A DNA stretch of 64,000 bases from a bacterium (GCA_905221115.1 CAJNBX010000002.1:62001-126000); one strand, 5' to 3'; counted from the first letter of the stretch, positions 1-11,212 are shown. Notes: generated by a model not told the origin, from the sequence alone. Numbers and translations are program-made.

Positions 1-877
1 CTGGATTGCCCACAAACATAGCACCATTTGGCCCAACTTGCTCCAAATATTGCTCATAACGCAATTCCTGCCAGTGCGGACGGTCTTTGGAAATAGCATC
101 CACCACTTGCTTAGTCGGATGGAAATAATCTTTTACAGCCTGCTCACCATCTTCAGCAATCCAACCCCAAGAATGCGCTCCAACTTTTAGTTCCTGACTG
201 GCATAACCCGCTTCGCTCCCAATCTCACGATAAGCCTGAATCAACTTTTTAAAATAACGAGGGTTACCACCAATAATGGCATAGACAATCGGTAGGCCTG
301 CCTGAGCAATCTTCACTGTTGATTCGACATGACCACCTGTCGCTATCCACAAGGGTAATTTGTCCTGAACTGGACGAGGATAAACTTTTTGGCCAGAGAT
401 TGTTTGGGTCAAGCGACCTTGCCAGTCTAACTTGGTCTTTTCATTGACTAACTGGAGCAAGTCTAATTTCTCATCAAAAAAGGCTTCGTAGTCTTTCAAA
501 TCATATCCAAACAAGGGAAAAGATTCCGTGAAAGAACCCCTTCCAGCCATAATCTCCGCACGTCCATTTGACAAAGCATCAATAGTGGCATACTGTTGGA
601 ACAAACGAATCGGATCCATGCTCGAGAGAATGCTGACTGCACTGGTCAAACGAATCTTCTCGGTATTAACTGCACCTGCTGCCAGGACAATCTCTGGAGC
701 TGATACCGCAAAATCCGCTCGATGGTGCTCACCAATCCCATACACATCCAAACCAACCTTATCAGCCAGTTCAATCTCCGCCACCAACTGGCGAATTCGT
801 TCGGCATGACTGTAAGTTTGCCCAGTCCCTTCAAGCTCCGTTGTTTCCTCAAATGTTGAAATTCCCAATTCTACCAT
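1..877 (-). CDS. LLM-class flavin-dependent oxidoreductase, C-terminus outside window
   Basis: This is a bacterial luciferase-like monooxygenase of the FMN- or F420-dependent (alpha/beta)8 type. About 292 codons are visible and the 3' end lies beyond base 1. The N-terminus reads MVELGISTFEETTELEGTG, followed by the family block GIGEHHRADFAVSAPEIVLA near residue 48, and by SILSSMDPIRLFQQYATID. The start is the ATG at 875-877, preceded by GGGGAGAATCAC. The substrate cannot be deduced. The gene is transcribed in the same direction as glmS but is separated from it by a BOX element and a hairpin, so it is probably its own unit. Confidence 0.85.
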   Translation of the reverse strand, partial: MVELGISTFEETTELEGTGQTYSHAERIRQLVAEIELADKVGLDVYGIGEHHRADFAVSAPEIVLAAGAVNTEKIRLTSAVSILSSMDPIRLFQQYATIDALSNGRAEIMAGRGSFTESFPLFGYDLKDYEAFFDEKLDLLQLVNEKTKLDWQGRLTQTISGQKVYPRPVQDKLPLWIATGGHVESTVKIAQAGLPIVYAIIGGNPRYFKKLIQAYREIGSEAGYASQELKVGAHSWGWIAEDGEQAVKDYFHPTKQVVDAISKDRPHWQELRYEQYLEQVGPNGAMFVGNP

Positions 878-926
878 TGTGATTCTCCCCGTCTATTTCT
901 TTCCTGCAATTTGAAAAATTATCCTA

Positions 927-1040
927 ACACTCAATGAAAATCAAAGAGCAAACTAGAAAGCTAGCCGCAGGCTGCTCAAAACAATGTTTTGAGGTTGCAG
1001 ATGGAAGCTGACATGGTTTGAAGAGATTTCGAAGAGTATA
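927..1040. repeat. BOX element (variant with boxB-like stem)
   Basis: The ends read CACTCAATGAAAATCAAAGA and TTTCGAAGAGTATA, the terminal blocks shared with two other copies in this window. The middle contains CTCAAAACAATGTTTTGAG, a boxB-like stem that the other two copies lack. BOX elements are non-autonomous intergenic repeats of pneumococcus and close relatives. This copy lies between glmS and the oxidoreductase gene. Confidence 0.85.
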
Positions 1041-1079
1041 ACACGAAACTTGACTACAAGCAACCGATTTGCTCACAAG

Positions 1080-1106
1080 AAAAAGCCTAGATAACTAGAC
1101 TTTTTT
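1080..1106 (-). terminator. Terminator after glmS
   Basis: Read on the minus strand, AAGTCTAG-TTAT-CTAGGCTT forms a stem-loop followed by a T run, immediately after the glmS stop codon. Confidence 0.7.
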
Positions 1107-1109
1107 AGC

Positions 1110-2918
1110 TTATTCTACCGTTACTGATTTAGCAAGGTTACGTGGTTTATCCACATCAAGACCACGGTGTAGGGTTGCAAAGTAAGCGACCAATTGTGTT
1201 GGTACGACCATTGAAATTGGTGAGAGGTAAGGGTGTACGGTCGTAAGGACGATATCATCTGTATCTTTGGCAACATTTTCTTCTGCGATAGTGAGGACTT
1301 TGGCACCGCGAGCTGCCACCTCTTGGATATTTCCACGAGTGTGGTTTGCAAGAACTGGATCTGACAAGAGGGCCAAGACAGGCGTTCCTTCTTCAATCAA
1401 GGCAATAGTTCCGTGCTTGAGTTCTCCTGCCGCAAAGCCTTCACACTGGATGTAAGAAATCTCTTTAAGTTTGAGACTTGCTTCCATGGATACGTAGTAA
1501 TCTTGACCACGTCCGATGTAAAAGGCGTTACGAGTTGTTTCAAGAAGCTCACGAACCTTGGCTTCAATGGTTTCTTTCTCTGAAAGAGTTGATTCGATAG
1601 ACTGAGCTACGATTGACAACTCATGAACCAAATCAAAGGCTTGCGCTTTGACATTGCCATTTGCTTCTCCGACTGCTTTTGCAAGGAAGGCAAGGGCTGC
1701 AATTTGCGCTGTATAGGCCTTGGTTGATGCCACGGCAATTTCAGGGCCTGCATGAAGAAGCATGGTATGGTTAGCTTCACGTGAAAGAGTTGAACCTGGT
1801 ACGTTTGTCACTGTCAAGCTTGGGATTCCCATTTCATTAGCCTTAACCAAAACCTGACGGCTATCCGCTGTTTCACCAGACTGACTGATAAAGATGAAGA
1901 GTGGTTTCTTGCTGAGAAGTGGCATACCGTAGCCCCACTCAGATGAGATTCCAAGTTCAACTGGTGTATCTGTCAATTCTTCCAACATTTTTTTAGAAGC
2001 AAATCCTGCGTGGTAAGATGTTCCAGCTGCAAGGATGTAGATACGGTCTGCGTCTTGAACAGCCTGGATGATAGCTGGGTCTACGACAACTTGACCAGCC
2101 TCATCTGTGTAGGCTTGGATCAACTTACGCATCACTGTTGGTTGCTCATCGATTTCCTTGAGCATGTAGTAAGGATAAGTTCCCTTACCGATATCAGACA
2201 AGTCAAGTTCCGCAGTATAGCTAGTACGTTCACGGCGATTGCCATCATAGTCTTGAACTTCCACACTATCAGCTTTAACGATGACCAACTCTTGGTCATG
2301 GATTTCCATGTATTGGTTGGTCTCACGAATCATAGCCATGGCGTCTGAGCAGACCATGTTATAGCCTTCTCCAAGACCAATCAAAAGTGGTGATTTATTT
2401 TTAGCTACGTAGATGACTTCAGGATTTTGTGAGTCAACCAAGGCAAAGGCATAAGAACCACGGATGATATGAAGGGCTTTTTTGAAGGCTTCAAGAACAG
2501 AGAGGCCATCTTCTTCCGCAAATTTTCCAATCAAGTGAACGGCAATTTCAGTGTCTGTTTGCCCCTTGAAGTGGTGACCTGCAAGGTATTCTTCCTTGAT
2601 TTCAAGGTAGTTTTCAATCACCCCATTGTGCACCAAAACAAAACGTTCAGTCTCAGAGCGATGTGGGTGAGCATTGTCTTCAGTTGGTTTTCCATGAGTA
2701 GCCCAACGAGTATGTCCGATACCAGTCGTTCCCTCAACACCAGCTGTCTTGGCAGACAATTCTGCAATACGACCAACAGCCTTGACTAGGTGGTTTTCAG
2801 CACCACCTAGGACAAAAATTCCCGCAGAATCATAGCCACGGTATTCGAGCTTTTCAAGCCCTTGAATCAAAATATCAGTTGCATTTGTGTTTCCAACAAC
2901 ACCAACAATTCCACACAT
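1110..2918 (-). CDS. glmS: Glutamine--fructose-6-phosphate aminotransferase (glucosamine-6-P synthase)
   Basis: This cytosolic enzyme converts fructose-6-phosphate and glutamine to glucosamine-6-phosphate, the entry step to UDP-GlcNAc for peptidoglycan. The 602-residue length is normal. The N-terminal class II glutaminase domain begins MCGIVGVVG with the catalytic Cys at position 2, and carries [10 protein letters not shown] and HNGVIENY. Two SIS sugar-isomerase domains follow, with AAGTSYHAG and SQSGETADS, and the C-terminus is [11 protein letters not shown]. The ATG at 2918 is forced by the catalytic Cys. No Shine-Dalgarno lies at normal distance: AAGGAG is about 30 nt upstream, with a small CACAG/CTGTG hairpin between. 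There is no glmS ribozyme in the short leader; control is more likely transcriptional, through the flanking NagR-like boxes. Confidence 0.98.
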   Translation of the reverse strand: MCGIVGVVGNTNATDILIQGLEKLEYRGYDSAGIFVLGGAENHLVKAVGRIAELSAKTAGVEGTTGIGHTRWATHGKPTEDNAHPHRSETERFVLVHNGVIENYLEIKEEYLAGHHFKGQTDTEIAVHLIGKFAEEDGLSVLEAFKKALHIIRGSYAFALVDSQNPEVIYVAKNKSPLLIGLGEGYNMVCSDAMAMIRETNQYMEIHDQELVIVKADSVEVQDYDGNRRERTSYTAELDLSDIGKGTYPYYMLKEIDEQPTVMRKLIQAYTDEAGQVVVDPAIIQAVQDADRIYILAAGTSYHAGFASKKMLEELTDTPVELGISSEWGYGMPLLSKKPLFIFISQSGETADSRQVLVKANEMGIPSLTVTNVPGSTLSREANHTMLLHAGPEIAVASTKAYTAQIAALAFLAKAVGEANGNVKAQAFDLVHELSIVAQSIESTLSEKETIEAKVRELLETTRNAFYIGRGQDYYVSMEASLKLKEISYIQCEGFAAGELKHGTIALIEEGTPVLALLSDPVLANHTRGNIQEVAARGAKVLTIAEENVAKDTDDIVLTTVHPYLSPISMVVPTQLVAYFATLHRGLDVDKPRNLAKSVTVE

Positions 2919-2956
2919 AGTATATACGACACAGGCAAGCTGTGCTTTCTCCTTAA

Positions 2957-3047
2957 AATTGGTATAGTCTGATTCCTCTTTTATAGAACCAGCAAAAACA
3001 GTATATACTTGTTTCTTTCACTTGTCAAGAGTAAAAATTGGTATAGT
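2957..3047 (-). promoter_or_regulatory. glmS promoter with two NagR-like operator boxes
   Basis: On the minus strand there is a TTGACA -35 (3023-3028), a 17-bp spacer and a TATACT -10 (3000-3005). The identical 12-mer AATTGGTATAGT occurs on the plus strand at 2957-2968 and 3036-3047, flanking the promoter. Boxes of the type TGGTATAG are what GntR-family NagR regulators of amino-sugar metabolism recognise in streptococci. That assignment is from family knowledge; the repeat itself is seen directly. Confidence 0.7.
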
Positions 3048-3066
3048 TCAAATTACTCTCCTGTAA

Positions 3067-3104
3067 GCAAAAAACTCTGACCAATTAGGACAATCAGTCA
3101 GAGT
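3067..3104 (-). terminator. Terminator after the family 1 glycosidase
   Basis: On the minus strand, ACTCTGAC...GTCAGAGT forms an 8-bp stem, extended by ATTG pairing, followed by TTTTTT. It lies a few bases beyond the glycosidase stop and just upstream of the glmS promoter region, so it insulates glmS from the upstream gene. Confidence 0.9.
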
Positions 3105-3109
3105 CTTTT

Positions 3110-4489
3110 TTAAAATCCATTATTGTCGCTCAATTCCTTGAACCAGTGCCCTGATTTTTTCAGACGACGTTCTTGCGTTTTCAAGTCTAATTCAACCAAA
3201 CCATAGCGATTTTTATAACTATTGAGCCATGACCAGCAATCAATAAAGGTCCAGATTAAGTATCCTTTACAGTTGGCTCCATCTTCAATGGCACGGTGCA
3301 GTTCGCGAAGATGACCTTTTACAAAGTCAATACGGTAATCATCTTGAATCATTCCATCTTGACGGAATTTTTCTTCCCCTTCAACACCCATACCATTCTC
3401 TGTCAACATCCACTCGATATTGCCATAATTTTTCTTGATATTTTGGGCGATGTCATAAATCCCTTGCTCATAAATCTCCCAGCCACGGTGAGGATTGATT
3501 TTACGTCCAAGCATCACATAAGGCTCGTAAAAATGTTCTGGTAAGAGTGGACTCTCTGGATGCTTAGCAAATCGAGGAGCCATAACACGCAAAGGTTGAT
3601 AGTAGTTGACACCAAGGAAGTCCACAGTATTGTCACGAATGAGATCCAACTCCTCCTCTGTAGCATCAGGCAAGAGACCGTATTCATGTAAGATTTCTAC
3701 TAACTCCTGTGGATAAGTCCCCAAAACAGACGGATCTAAGAAAGATTGGGCCTGAAAAAGGTCCGCAATACGAGCAGCCTTGACATCAGCAGGATGCTGG
3801 CTACGTGGATAAGTCGGTGTCAAGTTGAGGACAATCCCAATCTTGGAATCTGGCAAAAGTTCATGACAAGCCTTAACCGCCCTACTGCTAGCCAATTGTG
3901 TATGATAAGCTACTTTAACAGCTGCCTCTGCATCCACCTTATGTGGATAATGGGCATCGTAAAAATATCCAAATTCTACTGGAACGATGGGCTCGTTAAA
4001 GGTAATCCATTGATCCACTAAATCTCCATAAGTCTCAAAACAAAAACGAGCATAGTCTTCATAGGCTGAGACAGTCGCCTTATTTTCCCAACCATCACCA
4101 TCCTCTTGAAGAGCAAAAGGCAAATCAAAGTGGTAGAGATTGACTAAAAGACGAATCCCTTTGGCCTTAATAGCCTCAAAAACCTTACGATAGAAATCCA
4201 CACCCTGAGTATTGACTTTTCCACGCCCTTGTGGAAAAATCCGTGACCACTGAATAGAAGTCCGAAAGGCCGTGTGACCAGTTTCTAACAGTAGCTCAAT
4301 ATCCTTTTCCCAATTTTCATAAAAGGTCGATGTCTTATCTGGACCAATTCCATTATAGTAGCGATTTGGCTCCACTTGGTACCAATAATCCCAGAGATTA
4401 TCTCCCTTACCGTCACCAGCTATACGTCCTTCTGTCTGCGGCCCAGAAGTAGAGGATCCCCAGACAAAATCCTTTGGAAATCTTAGCAT
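3110..4489 (-). CDS. Glycoside hydrolase family 1, probable 6-phospho-beta-glucosidase
   Basis: The 459-residue enzyme has the GH1 (beta/alpha)8 fold. It starts MLRFPKDFVWGSSTSGPQTEG, carries the acid/base Glu in ITFNEPIVP and the nucleophile Glu in MLTENGMG. Near the C-terminus is WLNSYKNRYGL, resembling the phosphate-binding loop of phospho-beta-glycosidases, so the substrate is probably a PTS-delivered phospho-disaccharide. No PTS genes lie next to it. It has its own TATAAT -10 at 4521-4526 after the proS terminator, and its own terminator. A phospho-beta-galactosidase activity cannot be excluded from sequence alone. Confidence 0.9.
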   Translation of the reverse strand: MLRFPKDFVWGSSTSGPQTEGRIAGDGKGDNLWDYWYQVEPNRYYNGIGPDKTSTFYENWEKDIELLLETGHTAFRTSIQWSRIFPQGRGKVNTQGVDFYRKVFEAIKAKGIRLLVNLYHFDLPFALQEDGDGWENKATVSAYEDYARFCFETYGDLVDQWITFNEPIVPVEFGYFYDAHYPHKVDAEAAVKVAYHTQLASSRAVKACHELLPDSKIGIVLNLTPTYPRSQHPADVKAARIADLFQAQSFLDPSVLGTYPQELVEILHEYGLLPDATEEELDLIRDNTVDFLGVNYYQPLRVMAPRFAKHPESPLLPEHFYEPYVMLGRKINPHRGWEIYEQGIYDIAQNIKKNYGNIEWMLTENGMGVEGEEKFRQDGMIQDDYRIDFVKGHLRELHRAIEDGANCKGYLIWTFIDCWSWLNSYKNRYGLVELDLKTQERRLKKSGHWFKELSDNNGF

Positions 4490-4526
4490 ACATTTACCTC
4501 TTTATCTACTCATTTTTCCCATTATA

Positions 4527-4568
4527 CAGAAAAAACAAGGTAAAAACTAGTTACATTTTTTCCTTGTT
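4527..4568 (-). terminator. Terminator after proS
   Basis: On the minus strand, AACAAGG (4562-4568) pairs with CCTTGTT (4534-4540), followed by TTTTTC. The adjacent TATAAT on the minus strand (4521-4526) probably starts the glycosidase transcript. Confidence 0.75.
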
Positions 4569-4587
4569 TTTCTTCTGATTATAGTTT

Positions 4588-6453
<1,866 letters not shown>

Positions 6454-7713
6454 TTATCTAAAAAAGAGTCGCATAATGTCATTCCAGGTCACAGCAATCA
6501 TCAAGACAACCATGATGACCACTCCGGCCAAGGTGACATAGGTTTCAATTTCTTGTTTCAATGGTTTGCGGCGAATGGCTTCCAGGATATTGAGCACAAT
6601 CTTACCACCATCCAGGGCTGGAATCGGAATAAGATTAAAAATCCCGATATTGATGGAAATCATTGCCAAGAAGTACAAGACATTCTCAATTCCATTTTTA
6701 GCAGCATCACTACTTGCCTTAAAGATGGCAACAGGTCCACCTAGCTTGTTCAAATCCGGTTGGAAAATCAGATTTTTCAGTTCTGAGAGAATTCGGAGGG
6801 CCGAGTCAGCAGCAGTTGTAAAACCACCTACAAACATAGATACAAAATCTGACTTAATCCCCGGTTGAACACCTAGAAGGTAACGGCCTTGACTTTCTTC
6901 CGGACTAACAGTGACTTGTTTGTCACTACCATTTTCAGAAATAGTCACATCCAAGGTCGGGGCCGTCTTATCTTTGGTTTCTGATTCCACAGCCTGAATC
7001 AAACTTTCCCAGTTGCTAACCTCATGTGAACCAATCTTGGTAATCTGTGCCGTTTCTGGTACTCCCACCTTAGCCAAGGCCCCTTGGGGCATGACATGGA
7101 ACTGGTTGGTATCGACATCTCTGACACCACCCTGCATAAAGATTAAAATCCAGAAAACAACGACACCTAAGATAAAGTTATTCATAGGGCCTGCAAAGTT
7201 AGTAATGAGTTTCCCCCAGATAGTTGCATTTTGATATTGAACATCTAAAGGTGCAATTCGAACCTCAGTTCCATCTGCTTCCACAACCGTTGCATCGTGA
7301 TCTACTGCAAATGTTTTTTCTTCTTCCAGAACCAAGCCCCTGATAAAGAGCTTGTCTTCAAAGTCAAACTGGGTCACCTGCATAGGGAGGGCCGTTTGAT
7401 CCAATTTTTTACCTGAGAGATTGATGCGTTTAACCTTACCATCATCAGTAAGGGTCAAACTGACAGGAGTTCCTGTCTTAATTTCAGTTGTATCATCACC
7501 CCAACCAGCCATGCGAACATAGCCACCCAGCGGCAAGATTCGAATAGTGTAGGCCGTTCCATCCTTGCCAATGTGAGCAAAGATTTTGGGCCCCATACCA
7601 ATGGCAAATTCACGCACTAGAATTCCTGATTTCTTGGCAAAGTAGAAGTGCCCGAACTCGTGCACCACTACAATAATCCCAAAAACCAGAATAAAGGTTA
7701 AAATTCCGAGCAT
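6454..7713 (-). CDS. rseP: Site-2 intramembrane zinc metalloprotease RseP/Eep
   Basis: This 419-residue polytopic membrane protease cleaves membrane-embedded substrates such as anti-sigma factors and, in streptococci and enterococci, signal-peptide remnants that become pheromones (Eep function). The N-terminal transmembrane helix carries the zinc motif HEFGH near residue 18, and the third zinc ligand sits in PALDGGK near residue 365. A PDZ domain spans roughly residues 200-280. The start ATG at 7713 begins [22 protein letters not shown]. The gene sits between proS and cdsA with short gaps, consistent with co-transcription. Which pheromone it processes in this strain cannot be told from here. 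Confidence 0.95.
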   Translation of the reverse strand: MLGILTFILVFGIIVVVHEFGHFYFAKKSGILVREFAIGMGPKIFAHIGKDGTAYTIRILPLGGYVRMAGWGDDTTEIKTGTPVSLTLTDDGKVKRINLSGKKLDQTALPMQVTQFDFEDKLFIRGLVLEEEKTFAVDHDATVVEADGTEVRIAPLDVQYQNATIWGKLITNFAGPMNNFILGVVVFWILIFMQGGVRDVDTNQFHVMPQGALAKVGVPETAQITKIGSHEVSNWESLIQAVESETKDKTAPTLDVTISENGSDKQVTVSPEESQGRYLLGVQPGIKSDFVSMFVGGFTTAADSALRILSELKNLIFQPDLNKLGGPVAIFKASSDAAKNGIENVLYFLAMISINIGIFNLIPIPALDGGKIVLNILEAIRRKPLKQEIETYVTLAGVVIMVVLMIAVTWNDIMRLFFR

Positions 7714-7734
7714 AGTATTTCCTCCGTCTTTTGA

Positions 7735-8538
7735 TTAAAAGAGTCCAAACAAGTGCATGATTGGAAATACAAGCAACATACTATCAAAACGATCCAAAAC
7801 ACCACCATGTCCAGGAATAAATTTCCCAGAATCTTTGACACCAAAGTGACGCTTGATCGAACTTTCTAGTAAATCACCAAATTGTCCAGCAATGCTAAAG
7901 AAAATAGCAAAGACTGACATCTTGTAAATTCCATACGGAAGAGCAACTGTACTGTCAAACATCATAAAGATGATAGTTACTAAAATAGCACCTAAAATAC
8001 CACCCAAGGCACCCTCAAAGGTTTTATTTGGAGAAACTGTCGGAGCTAATTTTCGTTTACCATAGTTCATCCCAACAAGATAGGCACCACTGTCTGTCGC
8101 CCAAACAATACACAAGGCTAATAGTGCCTTATCTAAACCTGCAATTCTAGCATCTAATAGAGCATTAAAACCAAAGCCCACATAGAAACTCATAGCAAGA
8201 GGGAAAACCGCATCCTCAATCGTATAAGACTTGCTAAAAACAGTCGTTCCTAACATGATTGAAATCAACACACTATAAGCGACCACATTCCCATCAACTG
8301 GCAAAAAAGTCAGATAATTCTCCAAGGGAATGGTCAAAGCAAAGGTTGCAAAGAGGGTTAAGAGGCCCTCCATCGTCATGGTCTCTAAACCTCTCATCTT
8401 CAAAAGTTCATGCATGGCTAGCATGGCTATGATTCCGATTGCTATCTGCAGCAAGAGTCCCCCAATCATTAAAATCGGTAGGAAAATAGCCAGTGCAATC
8501 CCGGCAAACAAGGTTCTTTTCTGTAAATCTTGTGTCAT
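7735..8538 (-). CDS. cdsA: Phosphatidate cytidylyltransferase
   Basis: The enzyme makes CDP-diacylglycerol from phosphatidic acid and CTP, the branch point to phosphatidylglycerol and cardiolipin. The 267-residue protein has about seven to eight hydrophobic segments. The CDS family signature is seen near the C-terminus as SIKRHFGVKDSGKFIPGHGG followed by VLDRFDS, with its conserved Lys, Asp and Arg residues. It starts MTQDLQKRTLFAGIALA. The stop of cdsA lies 21 bp before the rseP start, and uppS lies 8 bp upstream, giving a tight envelope-precursor operon. Cardiolipin synthase at 46 kb uses a downstream product of this enzyme. Confidence 0.97.
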   Translation of the reverse strand: MTQDLQKRTLFAGIALAIFLPILMIGGLLLQIAIGIIAMLAMHELLKMRGLETMTMEGLLTLFATFALTIPLENYLTFLPVDGNVVAYSVLISIMLGTTVFSKSYTIEDAVFPLAMSFYVGFGFNALLDARIAGLDKALLALCIVWATDSGAYLVGMNYGKRKLAPTVSPNKTFEGALGGILGAILVTIIFMMFDSTVALPYGIYKMSVFAIFFSIAGQFGDLLESSIKRHFGVKDSGKFIPGHGGVLDRFDSMLLVFPIMHLFGLF

Positions 8539-8546
8539 ATTTCCTC

Positions 8547-9305
8547 CTAAACTCCTCCAAATCGGCGATGACGACGATTGTAGGCAAGAATGGCTTCCTG
8601 CAAGGCTACTTCGTCAAAATCAGGCCACAAGGTATCTGTAAAATAGAGCTCACTATAGGCTCCCTGCCATGGAAGGAAATTACTCAAACGCAATTCTCCA
8701 CTAGTACGGATAATCAAGTCTGGATCTCGTACATCCTTAGGCAAATGCTGGGTGAAGAGATAGTTGCCAATCAATTCCTCTGTGATGTCACCTGGGTTGA
8801 TTTTGGCATCTAACACATCCTGGGAAATCAACTTAAGCGCCTGCGTAATCTCAGCACGTCCACCATAGTTAAGAGCAAAGTTAAGAATCAAACCTGTATT
8901 GTTCTTAGTCAATTCCTCAGCCTTGGTTAAAGCTTCAAAGGTTTGCTTAGGCAGGCGGTCTGTCTCCCCAATCATTTGAATCTTAACATTATTCGCATGC
9001 AGTTCAGGGACATAATTGTCATAAAACTCTACGGGCAAGTTCATGATAAACTTGACCTCCTGATCGGGGCGGGTCCAGTTTTCCGTAGAAAAAGCATAAA
9101 CCGTAATAACCTTAACGCCCAGTTTGTTTGCTGCCTTGGTCACAGTTTGTAATGCTTCCATACCCGCCTTGTGTCCAAAAACTCGCGGTTGCATACGTTT
9201 TTTAGCCCAACGGCCATTGCCATCCATGATGATGCCGATATGAGCAGGAACCTGTGTCGGAACTTCTACTTCCACAGCCTTATCTTTCTTAAAAAATCCA
9301 AACAT
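8547..9305 (-). CDS. uppS: Undecaprenyl diphosphate synthase
   Basis: This cis-prenyltransferase builds C55 undecaprenyl diphosphate, the lipid carrier for peptidoglycan, teichoic acid and capsule. The signature HIGIIMDGNGRWAKKR near residue 21 holds the catalytic Asp and the diphosphate-binding loop. RTSGELRLSNFLPWQGAYSE near the C-terminus is the second conserved block. I chose the ATG at 9305 (MFGFFKKDK, 252 residues) because AGGAAT lies 8-9 nt upstream and a further upstream TTG has no Shine-Dalgarno. It is the first gene of uppS-cdsA-rseP-proS, expressed from an extended -10 promoter just upstream. Confidence 0.97.
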   Translation of the reverse strand: MFGFFKKDKAVEVEVPTQVPAHIGIIMDGNGRWAKKRMQPRVFGHKAGMEALQTVTKAANKLGVKVITVYAFSTENWTRPDQEVKFIMNLPVEFYDNYVPELHANNVKIQMIGETDRLPKQTFEALTKAEELTKNNTGLILNFALNYGGRAEITQALKLISQDVLDAKINPGDITEELIGNYLFTQHLPKDVRDPDLIIRTSGELRLSNFLPWQGAYSELYFTDTLWPDFDEVALQEAILAYNRRHRRFGGV

Positions 9306-9335
9306 GATCTTATTCCTATTCAAAAATCTATCGTT

Positions 9336-9346
9336 TCATTATACCA
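9336..9346 (-). promoter_or_regulatory. Extended -10 promoter of the uppS operon
   Basis: On the minus strand the sequence reads TGGTATAATG. The TATAAT hexamer (9338-9343) is preceded by TGG, an extended -10 element. It lies about 33 bp upstream of the uppS ATG and downstream of the csRNA terminator. Confidence 0.65.
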
Positions 9347-9404
9347 TATTTCCCTATTTTCTTCTATCACTAAGCTATTTATTCTCAGGCACCAGGCTCA
9401 GTTT

Positions 9405-9502
9405 TCAAAAAAATAAGCCGCCTGATTGGGCGACTCTATTTTTTATAGGGAGATTATTATGAAAAAGTTTTAGGAGTTTAAGTTAAGGTCTTCTTAACTT
9501 AT
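9405..9502 (-). ncRNA. Cia-dependent small RNA (csRNA/ccn family), copy 1
   Basis: The predicted transcript of about 98 nt starts 7 nt after a TATACT -10 and ends at the stem-loop GAGTCGCCCAATCAGGCGGC plus T run. It contains the exposed segment CATAATAATCTCC, complementary to a Shine-Dalgarno plus AUG (GGAG...AUG). Known csRNAs use this to pair with translation-initiation regions such as comC. The 5' part is a hairpin (AGTTAAG/CTTAACT), and CTCCTAAAACTTTTTCATAA is shared with the other copies. Terminator and anti-AUG blocks also match those at 12.9, 13.1 and 23 kb. The promoter overlaps the end of the upstream nucleotidyltransferase gene. Confidence 0.85.
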
Positions 9503-9508
9503 GAACTT

Positions 9509-9541
9509 AGTATACACTTCCTAGCTTAAAGTTTCCTTAAG
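9509..9541 (-). promoter_or_regulatory. CiaR-controlled promoter of csRNA copy 1
   Basis: On the minus strand, CTTAAG-N5-TTTAAG (9525-9541) matches the CiaR direct repeat TTTAAG-N5-TTTAAG. A 10-bp gap follows, then TATACT (9509-9514). The identical geometry (17-bp repeat, 10-bp gap, -10) occurs at the three other csRNA genes in the window. Confidence 0.85.
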
Positions 9542-10109
9542 TATTTTTAAAAATCAAATTTTTCCATTTCTCCTGCCAATTTTTCTTGGATAATCGTGTT
9601 TGATAGAGCTTCATTCGGTCTTCATTCTCTAAAAAATGAGGAGTTGGGCGAACTTGAAAATTCAAAATATCCTCGAGTCCATAAGGAGTAAAAAGTTCCA
9701 AAGCGAAGTCTTCATTCAAGCGGAGTCCAACCGCCGTACACCGTTCTGGATACTTACTCATAGCATCACGAGAGCTGGTATAGGGCACAGTATGAGGACT
9801 GTGCTGGTGCATATAGACCTGATTTTTCAATTCCCACTGGTACTGAGGAAAGTCCTCTCTCAACTTGTTCTCTATAGCCAGCGTTTCTTCATAACTCACA
9901 TCTGTATCAAAGAAAATCACATCCACATCCGTTTCACGGTCAAAAGCTGGTCTGTCTGACAAGAGATTCCAGATGAAATTTCGTACCGAACCCGCTGCCA
10001 ACCACGAGTCTTTTAAATCAAGGTCTCGTATGATAGTCAGAATAGCCATCATATCCGAATTTTCTCTGAAAGCCTCTAGAATTTCTTGCTCATTTTTCAC
10101 TGTATTCAT
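9537..10109 (-). CDS. Nucleotidyltransferase-like protein (DUF925/NTP_transf_6)
   Basis: This 190-residue protein resembles the DUF925/NTP_transf_6 nucleotidyltransferase-like family, whose substrate is unknown. The fold's motif is visible as [10 protein letters not shown] (GS block) near residue 40 and TDVDVIFFD (DxD-type metal-binding acidic pair) near residue 63. The C-terminus is rich in Lys and Trp. The start overlaps the last 20 bp of ruvB, so translation is probably coupled to ruvB, although the Shine-Dalgarno (AGGGT) is close to the ATG. Its stop codon lies inside the CiaR repeat of the downstream csRNA. Confidence 0.8.
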   Translation of the reverse strand: MNTVKNEQEILEAFRENSDMMAILTIIRDLDLKDSWLAAGSVRNFIWNLLSDRPAFDRETDVDVIFFDTDVSYEETLAIENKLREDFPQYQWELKNQVYMHQHSPHTVPYTSSRDAMSKYPERCTAVGLRLNEDFALELFTPYGLEDILNFQVRPTPHFLENEDRMKLYQTRLSKKNWQEKWKNLIFKNT

Positions 10110-11088
10110 ACCCTAAATGTTCGTAGGCCTTAGCCGTTGCAACCCGTCCAGACCGTGTTCGCATGATAAAACCTTTTTGAATCAAGTAAGGCTCATACAT
10201 GTCTTCCACCGTCTCACGCTCTTCTGCTATGTTAACAGAAAGAGTTCCTAGACCGACAGGACCACCACCGTACATCTCAATCATAGTCCGAAGGATTTTT
10301 TGGTCCACATAGTCCAAGCCTTCATGGTCAACATCTAGCATGGTCAGAGCCTTATCGGTAATAAGATCATCGATAACCCCATTCCCCATAATCTGGGCAA
10401 AATCGCGCACGCGCTTGAGGAGACGATTGGCAATACGAGGAGTCCCACGACTACGTAAGGCTAACTCAGATGCTGCCTCATGAGTAATTTCCATCTCAAA
10501 AATATCTGCCGTCCGCTCGACAATTTCTGTCAAGTCAGCATGAGCATAATACTCCATATGACCTGTAATCCCAAAACGTGCCCGTAGCGGATTTGAGAGC
10601 ATACCAGCCCGAGTCGTCGCACCAATCAAAGTGAAAGGTGGCAACTCCAAATGAACACTGCGACTGCCTTCACCAGCCCCAATCATGATATCGATATAAA
10701 AGTCCTCCATGGCACTATAAAGTACCTCTTCAACCGACATGGGCAAGCGATGAATCTCGTCAATAAAGAGGACATCCCCAGGCTCCAAGTCATTCAAAAT
10801 CGCTACCAGATCACCGGCTTTTTCAATGACAGGCCCAGACGTCTGCTTGAGATTTACACCCAGTTCATTGGCAATAACAAAAGCCATGGTCGTCTTCCCC
10901 AAACCTGGAGGCCCGAAAAGGAGCACATGATCCAGCGCTTCATCCCGCATTTTGGCGGCTTCGATAAAGATTTGAAGCTGGTCCTTAACCTTATCCTGCC
11001 CAATATATTCACGTAAATACTGAGGACGGAGCGTGCGTTCTACTAACTCCTCGTCCCCCATTATCTCATTGTCTAAAATTCTACTCAT
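10090..11088 (-). CDS. ruvB: Holliday junction branch migration DNA helicase RuvB
   Basis: This AAA+ motor of the RuvAB complex drives branch migration of Holliday junctions. The 332-residue protein has Walker [12 protein letters not shown] near residue 62, Walker [11 protein letters not shown] near residue 112, sensor 1 LIGATTRAG, and arginine-finger/sensor 2 region [20 protein letters not shown]-terminal winged helix binds DNA. Its partner ruvA is encoded at 62.6-63.2 kb, not adjacent. The minus-strand TATAAT at 11095-11100 ends only 6 nt before the ATG, which suggests a leaderless or nearly leaderless mRNA. Confidence 0.98.
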   Translation of the reverse strand: MSRILDNEIMGDEELVERTLRPQYLREYIGQDKVKDQLQIFIEAAKMRDEALDHVLLFGPPGLGKTTMAFVIANELGVNLKQTSGPVIEKAGDLVAILNDLEPGDVLFIDEIHRLPMSVEEVLYSAMEDFYIDIMIGAGEGSRSVHLELPPFTLIGATTRAGMLSNPLRARFGITGHMEYYAHADLTEIVERTADIFEMEITHEAASELALRSRGTPRIANRLLKRVRDFAQIMGNGVIDDLITDKALTMLDVDHEGLDYVDQKILRTMIEMYGGGPVGLGTLSVNIAEERETVEDMYEPYLIQKGFIMRTRSGRVATAKAYEHLGYEYSEK

Positions 11089-11094
11089 GGCTCT

Positions 11095-11123
11095 ATTATA
11101 TCAAAAAACCAAGCCACAAACAA
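11095..11123 (-). promoter_or_regulatory. Putative ruvB promoter giving a leaderless transcript
   Basis: Minus strand: TTGTTT (11118-11123), a 17-bp spacer, TATAAT (11095-11100). A start 6-7 nt downstream would fall on the ruvB ATG at 11086-11088. No Shine-Dalgarno is seen in the few bases available. Confidence 0.45.
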
Positions 11124-11191
11124 AAAAGCCACCTGATTGGGTGACTCCCGACTTTAGCACTTATGTGGTATAATATTCTACGGCACTTCTA

Positions 11192-11212
11192 CACCGCCTG
11201 CGAGAGGAGGTG
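11192..11212 (+). promoter_or_regulatory. RBS-sequestering hairpin of toxin mRNA 1
   Basis: CACC-G-CCT (11192-11199) pairs with AGG-A-GGTG (11205-11212), burying the Shine-Dalgarno GGAGG at 11206-11210. Fst-type toxin mRNAs are known to keep the RBS in a 5' stem-loop. Near-identical hairpins precede toxins 2 (CCTACGAAAGG) and 3. Confidence 0.7.

Noticed and set aside
927..1040. Classification of the 105-114 bp repeats as RUP elements
   Set aside because: RUP is of similar size and also duplicates TA, but the ACGGCAAGG...GCTGACG core is the BOX primer region, and one copy has a boxB-like stem, so BOX fits better.
2919..3000. A glmS ribozyme
   Set aside because: The leader is about 75 nt and has none of the conserved ribozyme core. 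Control here is more likely through NagR-like boxes.
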